DNA of 64,000 nucleotides from Pseudoips prasinana (taxonomy: Eukaryota > Arthropoda > Insecta > Lepidoptera > Nolidae). How positions within the stretch are numbered: the stretch's first letter is position 1; every line of letters starts with the position of its first letter. Below the pieces are notes generated by a model. The model was not told the DNA's origin. It saw nothing but the letters and a program-made list of their open reading frames with translations, and ran no database searches. Location: positions 19,920,001 to 19,984,000 of the forward strand of contig OX621244.1 in the NCBI GenBank assembly GCA_951640165.1, given 5' to 3'. The position numbers and the translations under genes are program-made. Shown piece by piece: positions 1 to 10,750 of this stretch.

Positions 1-313
1 AAATATCTCTTAACCCTAACACCATTTAAGTAGAATCACATTTCAGTTTTTCCATAAGTAATACATGTTTTCTAAAACAATGAAGCGTCGGGCCTCGAAT
101 AATTCTATTGTTTAAAGAACGGGGTCCCTTGCGGGCACTTTATATGGATTGCGGCACGAATTTTAAATTAAACCTATTTTCAATGTAACATGATTTTGGT
201 TTGGTATGGGAAGTATCTAGTGTAATAAAAACCTGCAATTCTTTATTGTTTATAAGGCAACTCTATGAACATAACATACAGATTATACTGAAAACGAAAT
301 TTCATTATCATCA
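1..313. other. Unassigned AT-rich DNA
   Basis: No coding, RNA or repeat signal that I can name. It precedes an antisense RTE tail. Confidence 0.4.
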
Positions 314-612
314 TCATATCAGCCTAAAGACGTCCACTACTGGACAAAGGCTTTCCCCAAGTTTCCACAATAACCTCCCGTATAGGCTTCCTGCGGCCCT
401 TGCAAGATCGTCGATCCACCTTGTAGGGGGCCTGCCCACGCTGCGTTTTCCGGTTCGTTGTTGCCACTCGAGAACCTTTCTGCCCCATGGGCCATCGAAT
501 CTACGAGCTATGTGCCCTGGCCACTGTCATTTCAGTTTGGCAATTCTTTGGGCTATGTTGGCTACATTGGTTCGCCTGCGGATTTCGATGTTTCTCGATT
601 TTCGATGTTGGT
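314..612 (-). pseudogene. RTE-type LINE, 3' end of reverse transcriptase ORF
   Basis: On the reverse strand this encodes the C-terminal tail of an RTE-like non-LTR reverse transcriptase. Short readable pieces are RRTNVANIAQRIAKLK, then WGRKVLEW, then GRPPTRWIDDLARAAG. One in-frame TGA replaces the expected tryptophan in the KLKWQW context. The frame runs out of the usual terminal residues, ending in VVDVFRLI and a stop at 314-316, which suggests a 1-base shift near the end. The stop is followed by a short (GAT)n tail, as expected for RTE. Similar tails lie at 11.5 kb and 54.7 kb. It is a dead, 5'-truncated copy. Family assignment comes from the recognisable tail; clade naming within RTE is less certain. 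Confidence 0.8.
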
Positions 613-804
613 AACAAACGAAATTTATGTAAAAACAAATGCTGTAAATAACATTAAGTACTCGTTAACTCAGTTACCAGTTTTGACTTAATTGGTTTTA
701 ATAATGTTCTCGGGAGTTTGTTTCTATGCAAGACGTTGTTCCTTGGCTACTGAGATCTGCTAGTATTTTGAGTTCCATACCTCAAAAGAAACATGAAATC
801 CTTA

Positions 805-1070
805 TCTATACTAATATTATAAAGAGGTAAAGTTTGTGAGTTTGTGAAGTTCTGAGTTTGTGACGTAACGGGGTAATCTCTGGAATTACTGAACCGATTT
901 TCAAAATTATTTCACCAATAGAAAGCTGCGTTATTGTGGAGCGTCATAGGCTATTATTCATCATCATTATTTTTATTTATCCCGAACTTTTAACCCGAAG
1001 CATTACGCGGGAGAAACGGGCAGGGACAAAAGTATTAATAAAGCGGAACGAAGTCCGCAGGCACTGCTAG
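805..1070 (+). mobile_element. Non-autonomous Helitron (H1), 266 bp
   Basis: Starts TCTATACTAATATTATAAAG just after an A and ends CTAG just before a T, the Helitron signature (TC...CTAG between A and T). About 10 bases upstream of CTAG lies a hairpin, GCGGA-acgaag-TCCGC. The 5' end matches the copies at 9.0 and 47.3 kb. No Rep/helicase coding. Confidence 0.75.
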
Positions 1071-2094
1071 TATTCTCTATTAGGGCGCCTTTTTTACCAC
1101 TTCGTCGTTGTTCGTCTGTCAGTCATGACCCTTTTTGCCCAAGAAGGCGTGAAACTACAAAATTGATATTATTAGCCATGCTCAAAGAGGCAAGCCCTTC
1201 CCTCATCAGATATTTTACCTTCGTAAACCTTTAACTTTAAATTAAATCAAAATCTCTAAAACAGATTTGCAGAACACGATTTCATAAATACATATATGTA
1301 TACAAAAGTTGTTCGTTTCATAGTGTAGCCTGATCGTATTTTTTTTTGCTTTAAAACTTCTAGTTTAAAACAACACAAGATCCTGAAATCTATGCAATCG
1401 TTTTCGAAAACCCAATTACATATAGGTATTGAGACACATTTTGCTCGTTTCATTACATGGAAGATGAATAACTGACTGATCCGAAGTTGTGAAGTAGGTA
1501 TCTATTGCTTATATTTTTACACTTAATATTTTTCATAATAATTTTCCAATCAATAAGTGGACTATACTGTAGCTCGATAAATTAAAAATTAGACAGTAGC
1601 AGCCATTAATACTTTTTGTTGATTTCCATTCAACATTTTAAGTTTTATTTCTAAAAGGCGACCTCCACGAAAACCCTTGTACGATTTTATAGGTCCGGTC
1701 CAAAACCCGGGAAATGTGATTAAGGTTATAGCAGGGTTATACCAGCTGAATATACATAGAGAAGACACTGATAACATTTTGTACCGTAAAATAAAAAAAA
1801 ACTGTTTAATAAGTAATTTTACACTATTTAAGTTAATTTTGATAAGGATTCACCATGCATAATCTCATGTTAATTGATTTGTTACTCCATGTAAAACAAT
1901 AACATCAAGATGATAAATTTCCCACAAACCACTAAAACTAATATGTAATAGAAAATTTTAATTTGTTATCAGATTTTCTTCATTAATATGATTGCGATTT
2001 CTATATTTAAAGCTTATTAAAATGGAAATCTTGAGCTTTGTGAGTCATAGTAAAATAGGGACAAGAACGAGTCACAACACAGGTAATGCTTTTT
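1071..2094. other. Unassigned AT-rich DNA
   Basis: Only short chance open frames. I see no named repeat or gene. Confidence 0.4.
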
Positions 2095-2480
2095 ATTTTT
2101 ATTACCCGACTGCGGGACGCAAAGGGTAATGTGTTTAACAGGCTATGTATGTATGTATGTTCCTTTGAAGCACTATACAGACCAAACGCCTGGACCGATT
2201 TTAATGATTCGCACGTCAATCGATTCCTTTCAGTCCGGAAAGTGTCACTAAAGACATGACGTTAGTGAAAATTCAATATGGCGACTACTGGACGCCATAT
2301 TGAGAAAATTAAAAAAAATTAAGTCATCAAACTATGTCATGTGGGGTATCGTTGAATAGGTATTTAAAAAATATTTTAGTTTTCTTTCAACATTTTTCGA
2401 TTTGACCGGCCGTTTAGGAGCTATATCGATTTAAAGTTGCGTAACAACTATTCTCACATATAGGTTTTAAAACAGTAGAA
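2095..2480 (+). repeat. Unclassified interspersed repeat (ACCCGACTGCGGGACGCAAAGGG type)
   Basis: Begins with a self-complementary head (ttattacccgactgcg...cgcaaagggtaat), then a short (TATG)n run and the phrase tggaccgattttaatgattcg. The phrase ggaccgatttcgatgcg recurs at 29.57 kb in a related repeat. Ends are uncertain. It may be a non-autonomous rolling-circle or hairpin element. Confidence 0.4.
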
Positions 2481-3172
2481 AATTACGATGAAAAGACGAA
2501 AACTTCGTATGTCTGTGCGTGTGAGTGTTGATGGACATATACTAAAGTATCTATTAGGTATATTGGACTACCTAAAGTATCTAACGTCTAACACGGTCGC
2601 CCATCTCCAACTTCAAACGATTTAGTACTTAACTTCACTTGAAAAACTATATATAGGTATACCTACCGAAATCGAATTGTTTTAAATGCAATGACAATGA
2701 TATAAAGAACAACGTCCCTTTGGTTGGTGTGAGAATCGAACTATCAATAACCGAATTTCATGCGCTTTGTGGACAAGGTAAAATTTAAATAAAAATGTTA
2801 CCTTTAATATTATGTTGGGGAGTAACTGTACACAAGTTGCAAGGGACAACTTTGAATCGAGCCGTTGTCGATCTCAGTTCGTGCATTTTAATTTTAAATT
2901 GAATCGAATATTTCATAAAGCCAGGTTAAGTCTTTAGATGGTTTAATTATTAGTACTCTGTACCACCGCAAGCCACTAAACAATCCTCATGATATCAAAT
3001 ATCTCAATGAAATCACGAGATTGCGAAATTTGCAGTCATATAACAATAACAATGACTGACTTATCTCTCAGCTTAAAGAGCTGCTTGTATTAACGTGATA
3101 TTTGGCCCGGATGTTTATTTATTCATTATCATATCACAGATTAAAAAATATAGATTAAAAAGAAAACAGTTA
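2481..3172. other. Unassigned AT-rich DNA
   Basis: No supported feature. Confidence 0.4.
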
Positions 3173-3413
3173 AAATTAAAAAAATATTTAATAAATAAAA
3201 AACCCAACTGCGTAAATAATGATCCAAACTACGTACATAGACAAAGAACTGAAAAGAAAAAAACAAGCACATAGATGGCTGGTGGTCTAAAATTATATAA
3301 TGTACTATTGAATGAATACTATTGAAGAAAATAAAATATATTCTAATAAAGTAACATAACAACTGAACAGTCGGAATCCATTAGTCGACAGCCAATCTAA
3401 TTTGTCAATGGAT
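3173..3413 (+). mobile_element. Truncated copy of the palindromic foldback element
   Basis: Matches one full arm plus the loop of the palindrome at 7728-8166, then stops a few bases into the second arm. The loop (from about 3382) is in inverse orientation relative to the 7.9-kb copy, so the two copies lie in opposite directions. Reverse-strand open frames here are hydrophobic translations of AT-rich arm sequence and are not believed to be genes. Confidence 0.75.
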
Positions 3414-3540
3414 ATGGGAATATATACCAGAGAATGGGCAGCAGCGTTCTCATGAGTACCAATGTCTACCTTACTGCGATTGCCAACCCGTTTGCCAACC
3501 GTGGCTATTATGGCAGATCCCCTCAAATGAAGGACACAAT
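3414..3540 (+). repeat. RTE-tailed non-autonomous repeat (family S), fragment
   Basis: Contains accagagaatgggcagcag, then gcgattgccaacccgtttgcc and attatggcaga, as in copies at 11.1, 31.2, 36.4, 43.7, 46.5 and 58.4 kb. The 3' end with the (GAT)n tail is missing, and RTE-like coding follows directly. Confidence 0.6.
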
Positions 3541-3549
3541 TAAACCGCG

Positions 3550-5217
3550 GCCCCCAGTCCCCGGTAGTCCTGCTATTCCCAGCCGTGGTAACAGCCGTGG
3601 TTACGGCAGGGCAGGGGGTGCTAAGAATCCCCGGCAGATTCCGCGTTGCCAAAACCGACGACCTCTGGCCCTGGCAACACACGCACACTGCGGACCGAAG
3701 AGAAGATGATCGAACTGGAGGAAGAATTGAGCAGGTTACATTGGGACATAATAAGATTATCTGAAGTTCGAAGAGAGGGGGAGGACACTATAATCCTGAC
3801 ATCCGGGAATCTGCTCTTTTTGCGGGAGGGCGACCAACTGTCCCAAGGTGGTGTTGGGTTCATAGTACACAAGTCCCTCGTCCACAACATAGTGAAAATC
3901 GGGAGTGTGTCGACTAGGGTTGCGTACCTTATACTCAGAATTACCAAGTGGTATTCGTTGAAGGTCATACAGGTTTACGCGCCGACTTCGACGATGAGGT
4001 TGAGGTCATGTATGAGGATATTTCTAGAGCCATACATACCTCGAACTCTTATTTCACTGTGTTCATGGGGGACTTTAACGCGAAGCTGGTTAAACGATTC
4101 GGGAATGAGCTGAGAGTGGGGCAATTTGTAACTGGAGACCGGAATCCCCGGGGCCAAATGTTGGCCGACTTCATGGAGAAGGAGGGACTCTTTATGATGA
4201 ACTCCTCTTTCAAGAAGCCGGAAAACCGCAAATGGACCTGGGTAAGCCCCGATGGTAAAAAAAAACGAGATAGACTTTATCTTGTCGACGAGTAGACAGA
4301 TGTTCAATGACGTCTCAGTAATCAATACGGTTAAAACCGGGAGCGATCACCGACTGGTGAGAGGCTCATTGAACCTAAATGTCAAGCTCCAGAGGTTCCG
4401 ACTGATAAAGTCTACGCTCCGACCTTTACCCATCTACATCCAAAACCCTGAACCCTTTCAAATCGAACTGCAAAACCGTTTCGAATGCCTAGCAGATTGC
4501 GAGGAAGTGGACTCATACCACGACAGGCTCGTAGAAGCTGTCCATACGGCTGGGTCTAAGGTCTTCAAGGCCCACCGTACAAACAGAACCAAAAAGATCT
4601 CTGACTATACCCTGCAGCTTATGGACGAAAGACGGAAAATGGTTCTGACATCCTCTGATGATGCTACCAGATACGGGCAGGTCAACAGACAGATCTTAAA
4701 GTCTTTGACTCGCGACACGCGTCAATTTAATACAAATTGTATTAAAGAAGCTATAGAGCGGAACAAAGGCTCTAAAGTGTTTGCAAGAGAACTATCTGTT
4801 GGACTGAGGCAACTGACGAAGCTGAAGACTGAGGATGGCAGAATCGTCACGTCTAGACCTGAGTTGCTGGGAGACATCGAGAGGTTCTACGGACAGCTGT
4901 ATACGAAAACCCAGTCACCTGTCGATAGTTGTGCCTCAGATCCCAGAGCATGACTAACCCAACACTTACCGACGACATCCCGGACGTCAGCCTGTGCGAG
5001 ATTAGAATGGCTCTCGAACAGCTTAAGAACAACAAGGCGCCTGGTGATGATGGAGTTACGGGAGAGCTTCTGAAGGCGGGTGGTACACCAATCCTACGGG
5101 CCCTTCAGAAGTTATTTAACTCCGTCATACTAGAAGGTCAAACGCCACAAGCATGGCACAGGGGTGTGGTGGTGCTCTTCTTCAAAAAGGGCGATAAAAC
5201 CCTCTTGAAGAATAACA
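3550..5217 (+). pseudogene. RTE-type LINE: endonuclease and start of reverse transcriptase, frameshifted
   Basis: Encodes an apurinic-like (EEP) endonuclease followed by the linker and first RT blocks of an RTE-clade LINE. Visible endonuclease signatures are ELEEELSRLHWDIIRLSEVR near 3710, GVGFIVHK near 3853, VYAPTS near 3973, MGDFNAK near 4064 and SDHRLV near 4344. RT begins near 5005 with MALEQLKNNKAPGDDGV, then KAGGTPILRALQKLFN and a last trace, FFKKGDKT. The pieces lie in different frames: 3646-4005 in one, 3948-4295 in the next, 4252-4953 back, 4929-5217 shifted again. There are thus at least three frameshifts. The catalytic RT core and thumb are absent, because the element stops at about 5217 against an unrelated reverse-strand fragment. 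Dead copy. Confidence 0.85.
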
Positions 5218-5456
5218 TTGAGAAAGGTCACTTTTGCTGGTGTCCCATACCATTTCAGGCAGCACTCCTTCCCAGCTTCTGCAACATCACTATGGTTGGA
5301 GCTTGGGTTGTAAAAGATCTTTGCTGCTTCCTGAATAATTTCCGAATTTAAATACAATTTACAGAAACCCACCTTGCTTCTTCTAAACGTTGCTGATGTT
5401 GTATCGTAGCCGGTAAATGAGTGTAAGAAGAGGATATCCATGCTATTGCATCTCAT
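5218..5456 (-). pseudogene. Fragment of a transposon-associated protein with an HSFTGYDTTSA motif
   Basis: Reverse-strand translation reads MDILFLHSFTGYDTTSATF, then RRSKVGFCKLY, then about 25 residues on, SNHSDVAEAGKECCLKWYGTP. This resembles the HAFTGCDTTSAF...GKxxA...AGExFLxxLYG pattern of an uncharacterised animal protein family often found in repeats. I recall the pattern but cannot name a function. The frame is open only from 5456 down into the RTE remnant, so the fragment is truncated on both sides. The Cys of the usual GCDTTS is Tyr here. The junction with the RTE at about 5217 is sharp. Family call is recollection; the fragment boundary is inferred. Confidence 0.5.
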
Positions 5457-6719
5457 TTATTGTTATTCATTCATTCATCGTCATTTTTCAGTTTTAGCCA
5501 GTAAGGTTGCGTTTCCTACAGTGAGCATTGAGCGAAAAGCAATCTTCATGATGTTTTTCCCGCCTAAGCTCAGTTATCTGCTGTTACAAAAAAACGCGAT
5601 ATCGTACTGTTACCGCCCTTATCTCGAGGAGGTACTCCCAGCTTATGTTAAAATAAATTTTGAGATAATTCGGCATCAGGTAATGGTCGTCAGGCTGAAT
5701 AACTCATCATCATCTTGTTCCAACTAATATGTTAGTGGGTTTGGTTTTCGCACTTAGTCCCGATGAGGACTATTGTATGTGAGCCATGACGGCCTTCACT
5801 CCATCCAGCACACCTCCCTCTAGAAGCATATCAGGTCTCCTAAACTTCTCAAGGCATCTGTAAGAGTTCCGCTGAATAACTTAAATTTTCTATATTTCTG
5901 GAGCGTGTAGCTCATAAACGAATGGAAATATGAAAAAGTATATGTGATCAAAGTAATAGTGAATTTTGTAAGCTTTAATTTTACCTTAGAATATTTTTTG
6001 ATAAAACGCACCTTTTTAAAGATATTAGCAAAAAACCTAAAATTGAGGTCTTTGTCCCCCTCCCCCCTCCTCTCTTCGCCTCACTTCCTAGACGTCAGGA
6101 CTTTTAGTATGTTTTTTTTACTCTTTTTAAACCTCGTTTGAAGAAGGACATGTCGTAGCGCTGGGGAAACACCGCAGCAGGTAATGATTTCCCTCTAAGT
6201 ACTCTGAACAAGTTTCTGAAAATATCCCTTAGGTTCCCGCTCACGCACTCTATACCCTTCTTTGAGTCATTCCTTAATCGGACTAATACAGTTTTTTTAT
6301 TTTATTTTATTTTCTTTATTGGGACACAAAACAGTTATACGTTACAGTGTTTCTAGCAGATTATAATATAACTTAAATTGAATAAACGTATAACCCACAC
6401 TAATGTCCGCAAAATAATTACATATTTTAAAGGAAGATTAGCTGTGCGCATCTTGTTGGGAACATTGTATATTGGTTTCTCATAAATTTTTGTTCGTAGG
6501 TATACCCCGAAACTAGTGTATCTCTCTATGTTTATTTTAATAAAATTTTATTTACTTTTGCTTTAAAAGCTGAGTGTGAGAGTGCAAAAATATCAAACTC
6601 CACAAAGTGTGTGTTATACGTATCTACGAGACGCCATAGAGGAGCCCGTGCCCCGGCATTAGTTCTACATCTCGCGGTGTGAAACACCCGGCGCACGCGC
6701 ACCTCTCGCTGTATGACAG
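5457..6719. other. Unassigned DNA
   Basis: Contains a C/T-rich stretch near 6055-6085 and a T-rich stretch near 6290-6320 that could be an antisense poly(A) tail. No convincing coding or structural feature. Confidence 0.4.
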
Positions 6720-7205
6720 TTGATCGTTATTGTCACTGGAAATTGCACATTGATCAAATATGCATCAGAATCAATAGGTTTGTATACGTTTTGTCACGAC
6801 TTCGCAAAACAGCCTTATTACCAATCGATATTGATGGCATATCTATGGGGCAATTCAACAGATAAGTCGAGAGCATTTCTATTGCAAAAAAATGCGTTAA
6901 AGCAACTACAGGTACTCCTCCGTTTGTCTTATGTAAATCATTGTTAAAAGGACTAAAAATTATGACTAGTGTGTTTGTAAATTTTTCAAATTGGTGTATT
7001 TGTGAAAACGCAGCCACAGTATTTACTAGAGCTTAAGATGTTTTTCCTAGCAACATGATAACTAATACAACACTATTTCAAAAAAGTTCCTATGCTGTAT
7101 GTGTGAAAGTGTTTAATGCTTTGCCGCAAAAGTTTAGACATTTTTCAGCGGCAAAGTTCAAAAACCAACTCAGACTGTGGCTCCTAGAAAAATCATTCTA
7201 CATAC
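6720..7205 (+). pseudogene. Non-LTR retrotransposon RT, decayed C-terminus
   Basis: Two collinear pieces of a CR1/Jockey-like RT tail. The first, near 6810-6930, reads YYQSILMAYLWGNSTDKSRAF followed by LLQKNALKQ, the thumb-region 'Y...LWG.S.....F.LQKKA' block. The second, 7055-7200, reads TNTTLFQKSSYAVCVKVFNA, then LPQKFRHFSAAKFKNQLRLW and LLEKSFY, the very C-terminal block. Sequence between them is frameshifted. No YADD core remains. Compare the intact tail of the LINE at 12.8-14.3 kb, which has GILLWGSSAD...FILQKRAVRAIY and FYNKLPNDIREL at matching places. Confidence 0.7.
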
Positions 7206-7256
7206 ATACATTACATACATACATACATCATACATTATATCAAATCAAATTTTTGA

Positions 7257-7430
7257 CTGCACGTGAGGCGCAACGGCTAAGGCAGAGTCCCGCGCCGGAC
7301 AACTACTTGTGTGACCCATAAATAGTTGTTCTGAGTCTGGATGTAATTTGTGTCCGTCTATTATATGTTGTTAAGTACCCTGAAACACAGGGATTAGATT
7401 TCATAGTGCAAGGGTTGTCTTTAAAAAAAA
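7257..7430 (+). mobile_element. tRNA-derived SINE, family C (copy C1)
   Basis: Head cacgtgaggcgcaacggctaa resembles a pol III A box. The body is tgtgacccataaatagttgt, then ctgagtctggatgtaatttg and tgtccgtctattatatg, and it ends in gttgtcttt plus an A tail. Copies at 30.2 kb (complete, with B box GGTTCGAGTCTC) and 40.9 kb. The B box is deleted here. Confidence 0.75.
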
Positions 7431-7727
7431 CGAACTGTGATTTATTTAATTAATTATATTATTTGTGTAAAATTTGACATATAACAATCACACATTTCGC
7501 ATGTTGTTTATGAGTAAAATTGATGAGACTAACCTAATAGTAAGACCACCACTGTACTCTATTTTAAGTGAAATAAATAAATGAATGAATAATATTTAAT
7601 AACTAAATCTAGATAATGAATGATAAAAATATTAAAAATACATAAATATTAAGAACAAAAATTATAATATATAATGTGGTTAACTTATTTTTGAAACTAG
7701 CTAGGAACTCATTACTAAAAAGTACAA
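7431..7727. other. Possible LINE 3' UTR and AT-rich DNA
   Basis: Ends of the type gtgaaataaataaatgaatgaat near 7569-7590 look like a LINE 3' end with a tandem tail. The element itself is not identifiable. Confidence 0.35.
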
Positions 7728-8166
7728 AATAAAAAATTATTTAATAAATAAAAACCCAACTGCGTAAATAATGATCCAAACTACGTACATAGACAAAGAA
7801 CTGAAAAGAAAAAAACAAGCACATAGATGGCTGGTGGTCTAAAATTATATAATGTACTATTGAATGAATACTATTGAAGAAAATAAAATATATTCTAATA
7901 ATGGAACATAACAACTGAACAGTCGGGATCCATTGACAAATTAGATTGGCTGTCGACTAATGGATCCCGACTGTTCAGTTGTTATGCTCCATTATTAGAA
8001 TATATTTTATTTTCTTCAATAGTATTCATTCATTAGTACATTATATAATTTTAGACCACCAGCCATCTATGTGCTTGTTTTTTTCTTTTCAGTTCTTTGT
8101 CTATGTACGTAGTTTGGATCATTATTTACGCAGTTGGGTTTTTATTTATTAAATAATTTTTTATTT
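7728..8166. mobile_element. Long palindromic foldback element, 439 bp
   Basis: Arms 7728-7934 and 7959-8166 are reverse complements over about 207 bp with only two base differences seen by eye, around a 24-base loop (7935-7958). The loop reads gacaaattagattggctgtc. No credible protein is encoded. A one-arm copy lies at 3173-3413. If transcribed, the RNA would fold into a long perfect hairpin. I cannot define a target duplication, so superfamily is open (MITE or foldback). Confidence 0.85.
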
Positions 8167-8509
8167 AGGTATAGAACAATACGCGCATTGACTAGTAGGT
8201 ACCTATATTCAGGTAGGACTATATTGGAAATTTCATTTCATCCACCTGTGTTGTATATTAGATGTTTGTAGCCCTTACATCTATTGTTCCTATTCGATCG
8301 CTGATAACAATATTTCTATGTTGCAACATGGTGTATGAGAAATCCTAAAACTACTCCACTCTATTTTTGCTTACTCGAAACTTGTCGGAACAAGCTTATT
8401 ATTATTCGATTTTGTACGATCAAATAAACGTAATACAGAATTTAATTCAATTAAAAAATTAAGGCAACATCGACTAAACAACACTAACGTCAAAAGAAAT
8501 ACATATAAA
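8167..8509. other. Unassigned AT-rich DNA
   Basis: No supported feature. Confidence 0.4.
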
Positions 8510-8760
8510 TATCCTGAGACACTATTCACGGCCATCTGATTCCAAACTAAGCAGAGCTTGTACTATAAAACCAGAGGACCGATATACTACATATTATACT
8601 ACTTGTCTTTTCTAAATACATACATACTTGTATAGATAATTACACCCAGACTCAGAACAAACAGACATGTTAATACACACACATATCTGTCCTGGGTGAG
8701 AATCGAAACCACGACCTGCGGCGTGAAAAGCAATTTACCAACCACGCCAACAGGCCTGAC
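8510..8760 (-). mobile_element. tRNA-derived SINE, family B (copy B1)
   Basis: Reverse orientation. Shows ctgattccaaactaagcaga (tail) at the left and gtcctgggtgagaatcgaaa plus cgacctgcggcgtgaaa (head) at the right, matching the forward copy at 41.7 kb. A and B box remnants are mutated. Confidence 0.8.
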
Positions 8761-9034
8761 CCATATTCTTGACTATTGAGGTTTAGCCCACAGCATTTTG
8801 TTATCTGTTGTAGAGGCTAAGTTTCGCAGTTTTAGCTGCTACAGAGGGTGTACTAATATACCTACATTTCATAGTGTATTACCCGACAATTATACGATTA
8901 GCACCCGACAAAAGCTTGGTTGACGAAACAAGTTATGCAACCTTTCCCACTTTGATGTTTGTTAGATCCATGCCGGTAACCTCTCAATTCGAGGTATCAA
9001 AAATTAAAATTATTATTTTACTTACGTACCACAA
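8761..9034. other. Unassigned DNA
   Basis: No supported feature between SINE B1 and Helitron H2. Confidence 0.35.
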
Positions 9035-9211
9035 TCACACTAATATTATAAAGGCGAAAGTTTGTGAGTGTGCATGTTTGTTACTCTTTCTTGCAAAAAA
9101 TACGGGATGGATTTTGATGTAACTTTGTAGTAATATAGCTTATATATCCGAATAACACATAGGCTATTATTTATAAAGATTAACGCGGGTAAAGCCGCGG
9201 ATCACAGCTAG
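9035..9211 (+). mobile_element. Non-autonomous Helitron (H2), 177 bp
   Basis: A followed by TCACACTAATATTATAAAGG at the 5' end. The 3' end is GCGG-gtaaag-CCGC hairpin, then CACAGCTAG, followed by T. Same family as the copies at 43.8, 47.3 and 49.9 kb. Confidence 0.8.
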
Positions 9212-9284
9212 TCTTTACATAGTATAATCTTTATTATATTTGAGATATACATATAAGTACGCAATATGAAGCAAAAAAATTAAT

Positions 9285-9480
9285 GACCCTGGACAAGGTA
9301 TCATAAGTGACTATAAGTGACCGTGCACTATAATATATCGCGCGCAGATGGCTATTTTCCATTGAGACTTACCGCCGTAGCTGAAGTTTTTGAGATGAAC
9401 ATTTCGACGGTTTTACCTACTCTTCGAGGCACGGGAGTATAATACCGCCGGCTTCCTGGAGGAGCCGATTATTCAATGAG
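9285..9480 (-). repeat. Unclassified repeat (family U) fragment
   Basis: Carries gtgcactataatatatcgcg, cgcagatggct and gacttaccgccgtagctgaa, the diverged counterpart of the inverted pair at 32.0-32.3 kb, and a cttcgaggcacggga end. Boundaries approximate. Confidence 0.45.
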
Positions 9481-10230
9481 CTTTAAGAATTCGTTCCTGA
9501 AAAGTTAAACACGCCTCCGAAATGAGTTTTATTTCTAAATAGGAGCTAAGTGTTCCATAACTGTGTAGTTAAATAAGTACTAGTTGGACCTTAAATATAG
9601 TATTCAAGTTAAAATCTGTATTGCTGCGACAGTATAAATAATTCATACTGAATTTTAAACAGGTCTTTCACTCGCTGTATGAGCGTAAAATAGACGTTCT
9701 TATAGCTATTCGCACTGACGTTAATCGAAGTCTACTTTACATATTGCTCCTTACCTTAATGTGAATAATTTATTTATGAATCACACATGTTCGTTTCTTT
9801 CTTTTTTAAGGCAAAAAGTCCTTTTTAATTCGTATGTGTTGATAAGGAGACTGTCATTGTAGTAAGCATTTCTCATAATAATGCCTTAACTGACCAGAGA
9901 TTGATTTTATGTTTATGCACAACTTACTTGAATTTTATACATTTTAATACGCATATTTAGGGTGTATGGGTGACTGCGACGAACATCACTTCATTACATC
10001 TTATGGGAGTCCTAGAAGTAGCGACTTGTATGACCCCCACAAGATGAAATAAAGTCCTAGGATATTGTAGGTATATTCCCTCGGAACGCCGAGGGAACAT
10101 ATTGTAATGGTAGAATTAAGTTGAGTCAAATAAATAAATAAATAAATAATATCCTGTACTATCCTGAATTAAAATATCCTTGTAGGTACTATACATTGTA
10201 AATAATATTAGTAATAAACATGTGGTATCG
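9481..10230. other. Mostly unassigned; possible LINE 3' end at 9990-10150
   Basis: Sequence ending caaataaataaataaataaat near 10130-10149 looks like a non-LTR 3' tail. Just upstream is a small hairpin, tgttccctcgg-like arms around aacg (ttccctcggaacgccgagggaa, 10077-10098). No coding left. Confidence 0.4.
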
Positions 10231-10750
10231 TATTATCCTGATACGCATTAATCACACACGGCTATCTGATCCCAAACTAAGCAGAGCTTGTAGTATGGAA
10301 ACCAGATACGTAACTGATATAATTACATACATTTTGTAAATATATACTTTTATAGTTAACTAGCGGCCCGGTACGTGCTTCGCTACGTATAAGGCAAAGT
10401 AATAAAAAAAATGATTTTTACGTTCAATTATTCAAACAAAAAGTATTTGAAATTGCTAAAAGATGTTACACTTTTGTTGATTTTACACTTTTTCAAGAAT
10501 TTTTTAAATTTTCTCTACGTACAAACCTTCCCTGGACTTCCACGAATAATTCAAGACCAAAGTTAGCCAAATCGGTAAAGGCTTTGTTGAGTTATAACAT
10601 TACAACGAAAAGTGGCATTGATTTTTATATATATAGATTACACCCAGATTGAGGTCAAAAAGACAGGTTCATGCACGCAAATATCTGTCCTGGGTGGGAA
10701 GCATATCCAAGACCTGCGGCGTGAAAGGCAAGCATTTACCAACTACGGGA
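10231..10750 (-). mobile_element. SINE family B (copy B2), split by a Helitron
   Basis: Two parts, 10231-10359 and 10638-10750, join to give one family B SINE in reverse orientation: tail ctgatcccaaactaagcaga at left, then ttacacccagattgaggtca and ctgtcctgggtgggaa to the head at right. The interruption falls inside the conserved tatatagataattacaccc segment and is exactly a 278-bp Helitron. Confidence 0.8.
10360..10637 (-). mobile_element. Non-autonomous Helitron (H6), 278 bp, inserted in a SINE
   Basis: On the reverse strand it begins TCTATATATATAAAAATC at 10637 and ends CTAG at 10360. It lies between SINE bases A and T. A hairpin, TACGT...ACGTA around agcgaagc, sits about 12 bases before CTAG. 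Sequence between the ends is unrelated to H1-H5 except for the termini, so it is a separate family. No coding. Confidence 0.8.

Noticed and set aside
1..30. cttaaccctaacacc resembles a telomere repeat
   Set aside because: Only one unit occurs, it is not tandem, and moths use TTAGG.
1589..1777. Reverse 62-codon frame with FPGFWTGPIKSYKGFRGG
   Set aside because: Looks somewhat protein-like, but I could not match it to a family or extend it; left unassigned.
3141..3362. Reverse 73-codon hydrophobic frame
   Set aside because: It is a translation of the AT-rich palindrome arm and has no protein pattern beyond Phe, Ile and Tyr richness.
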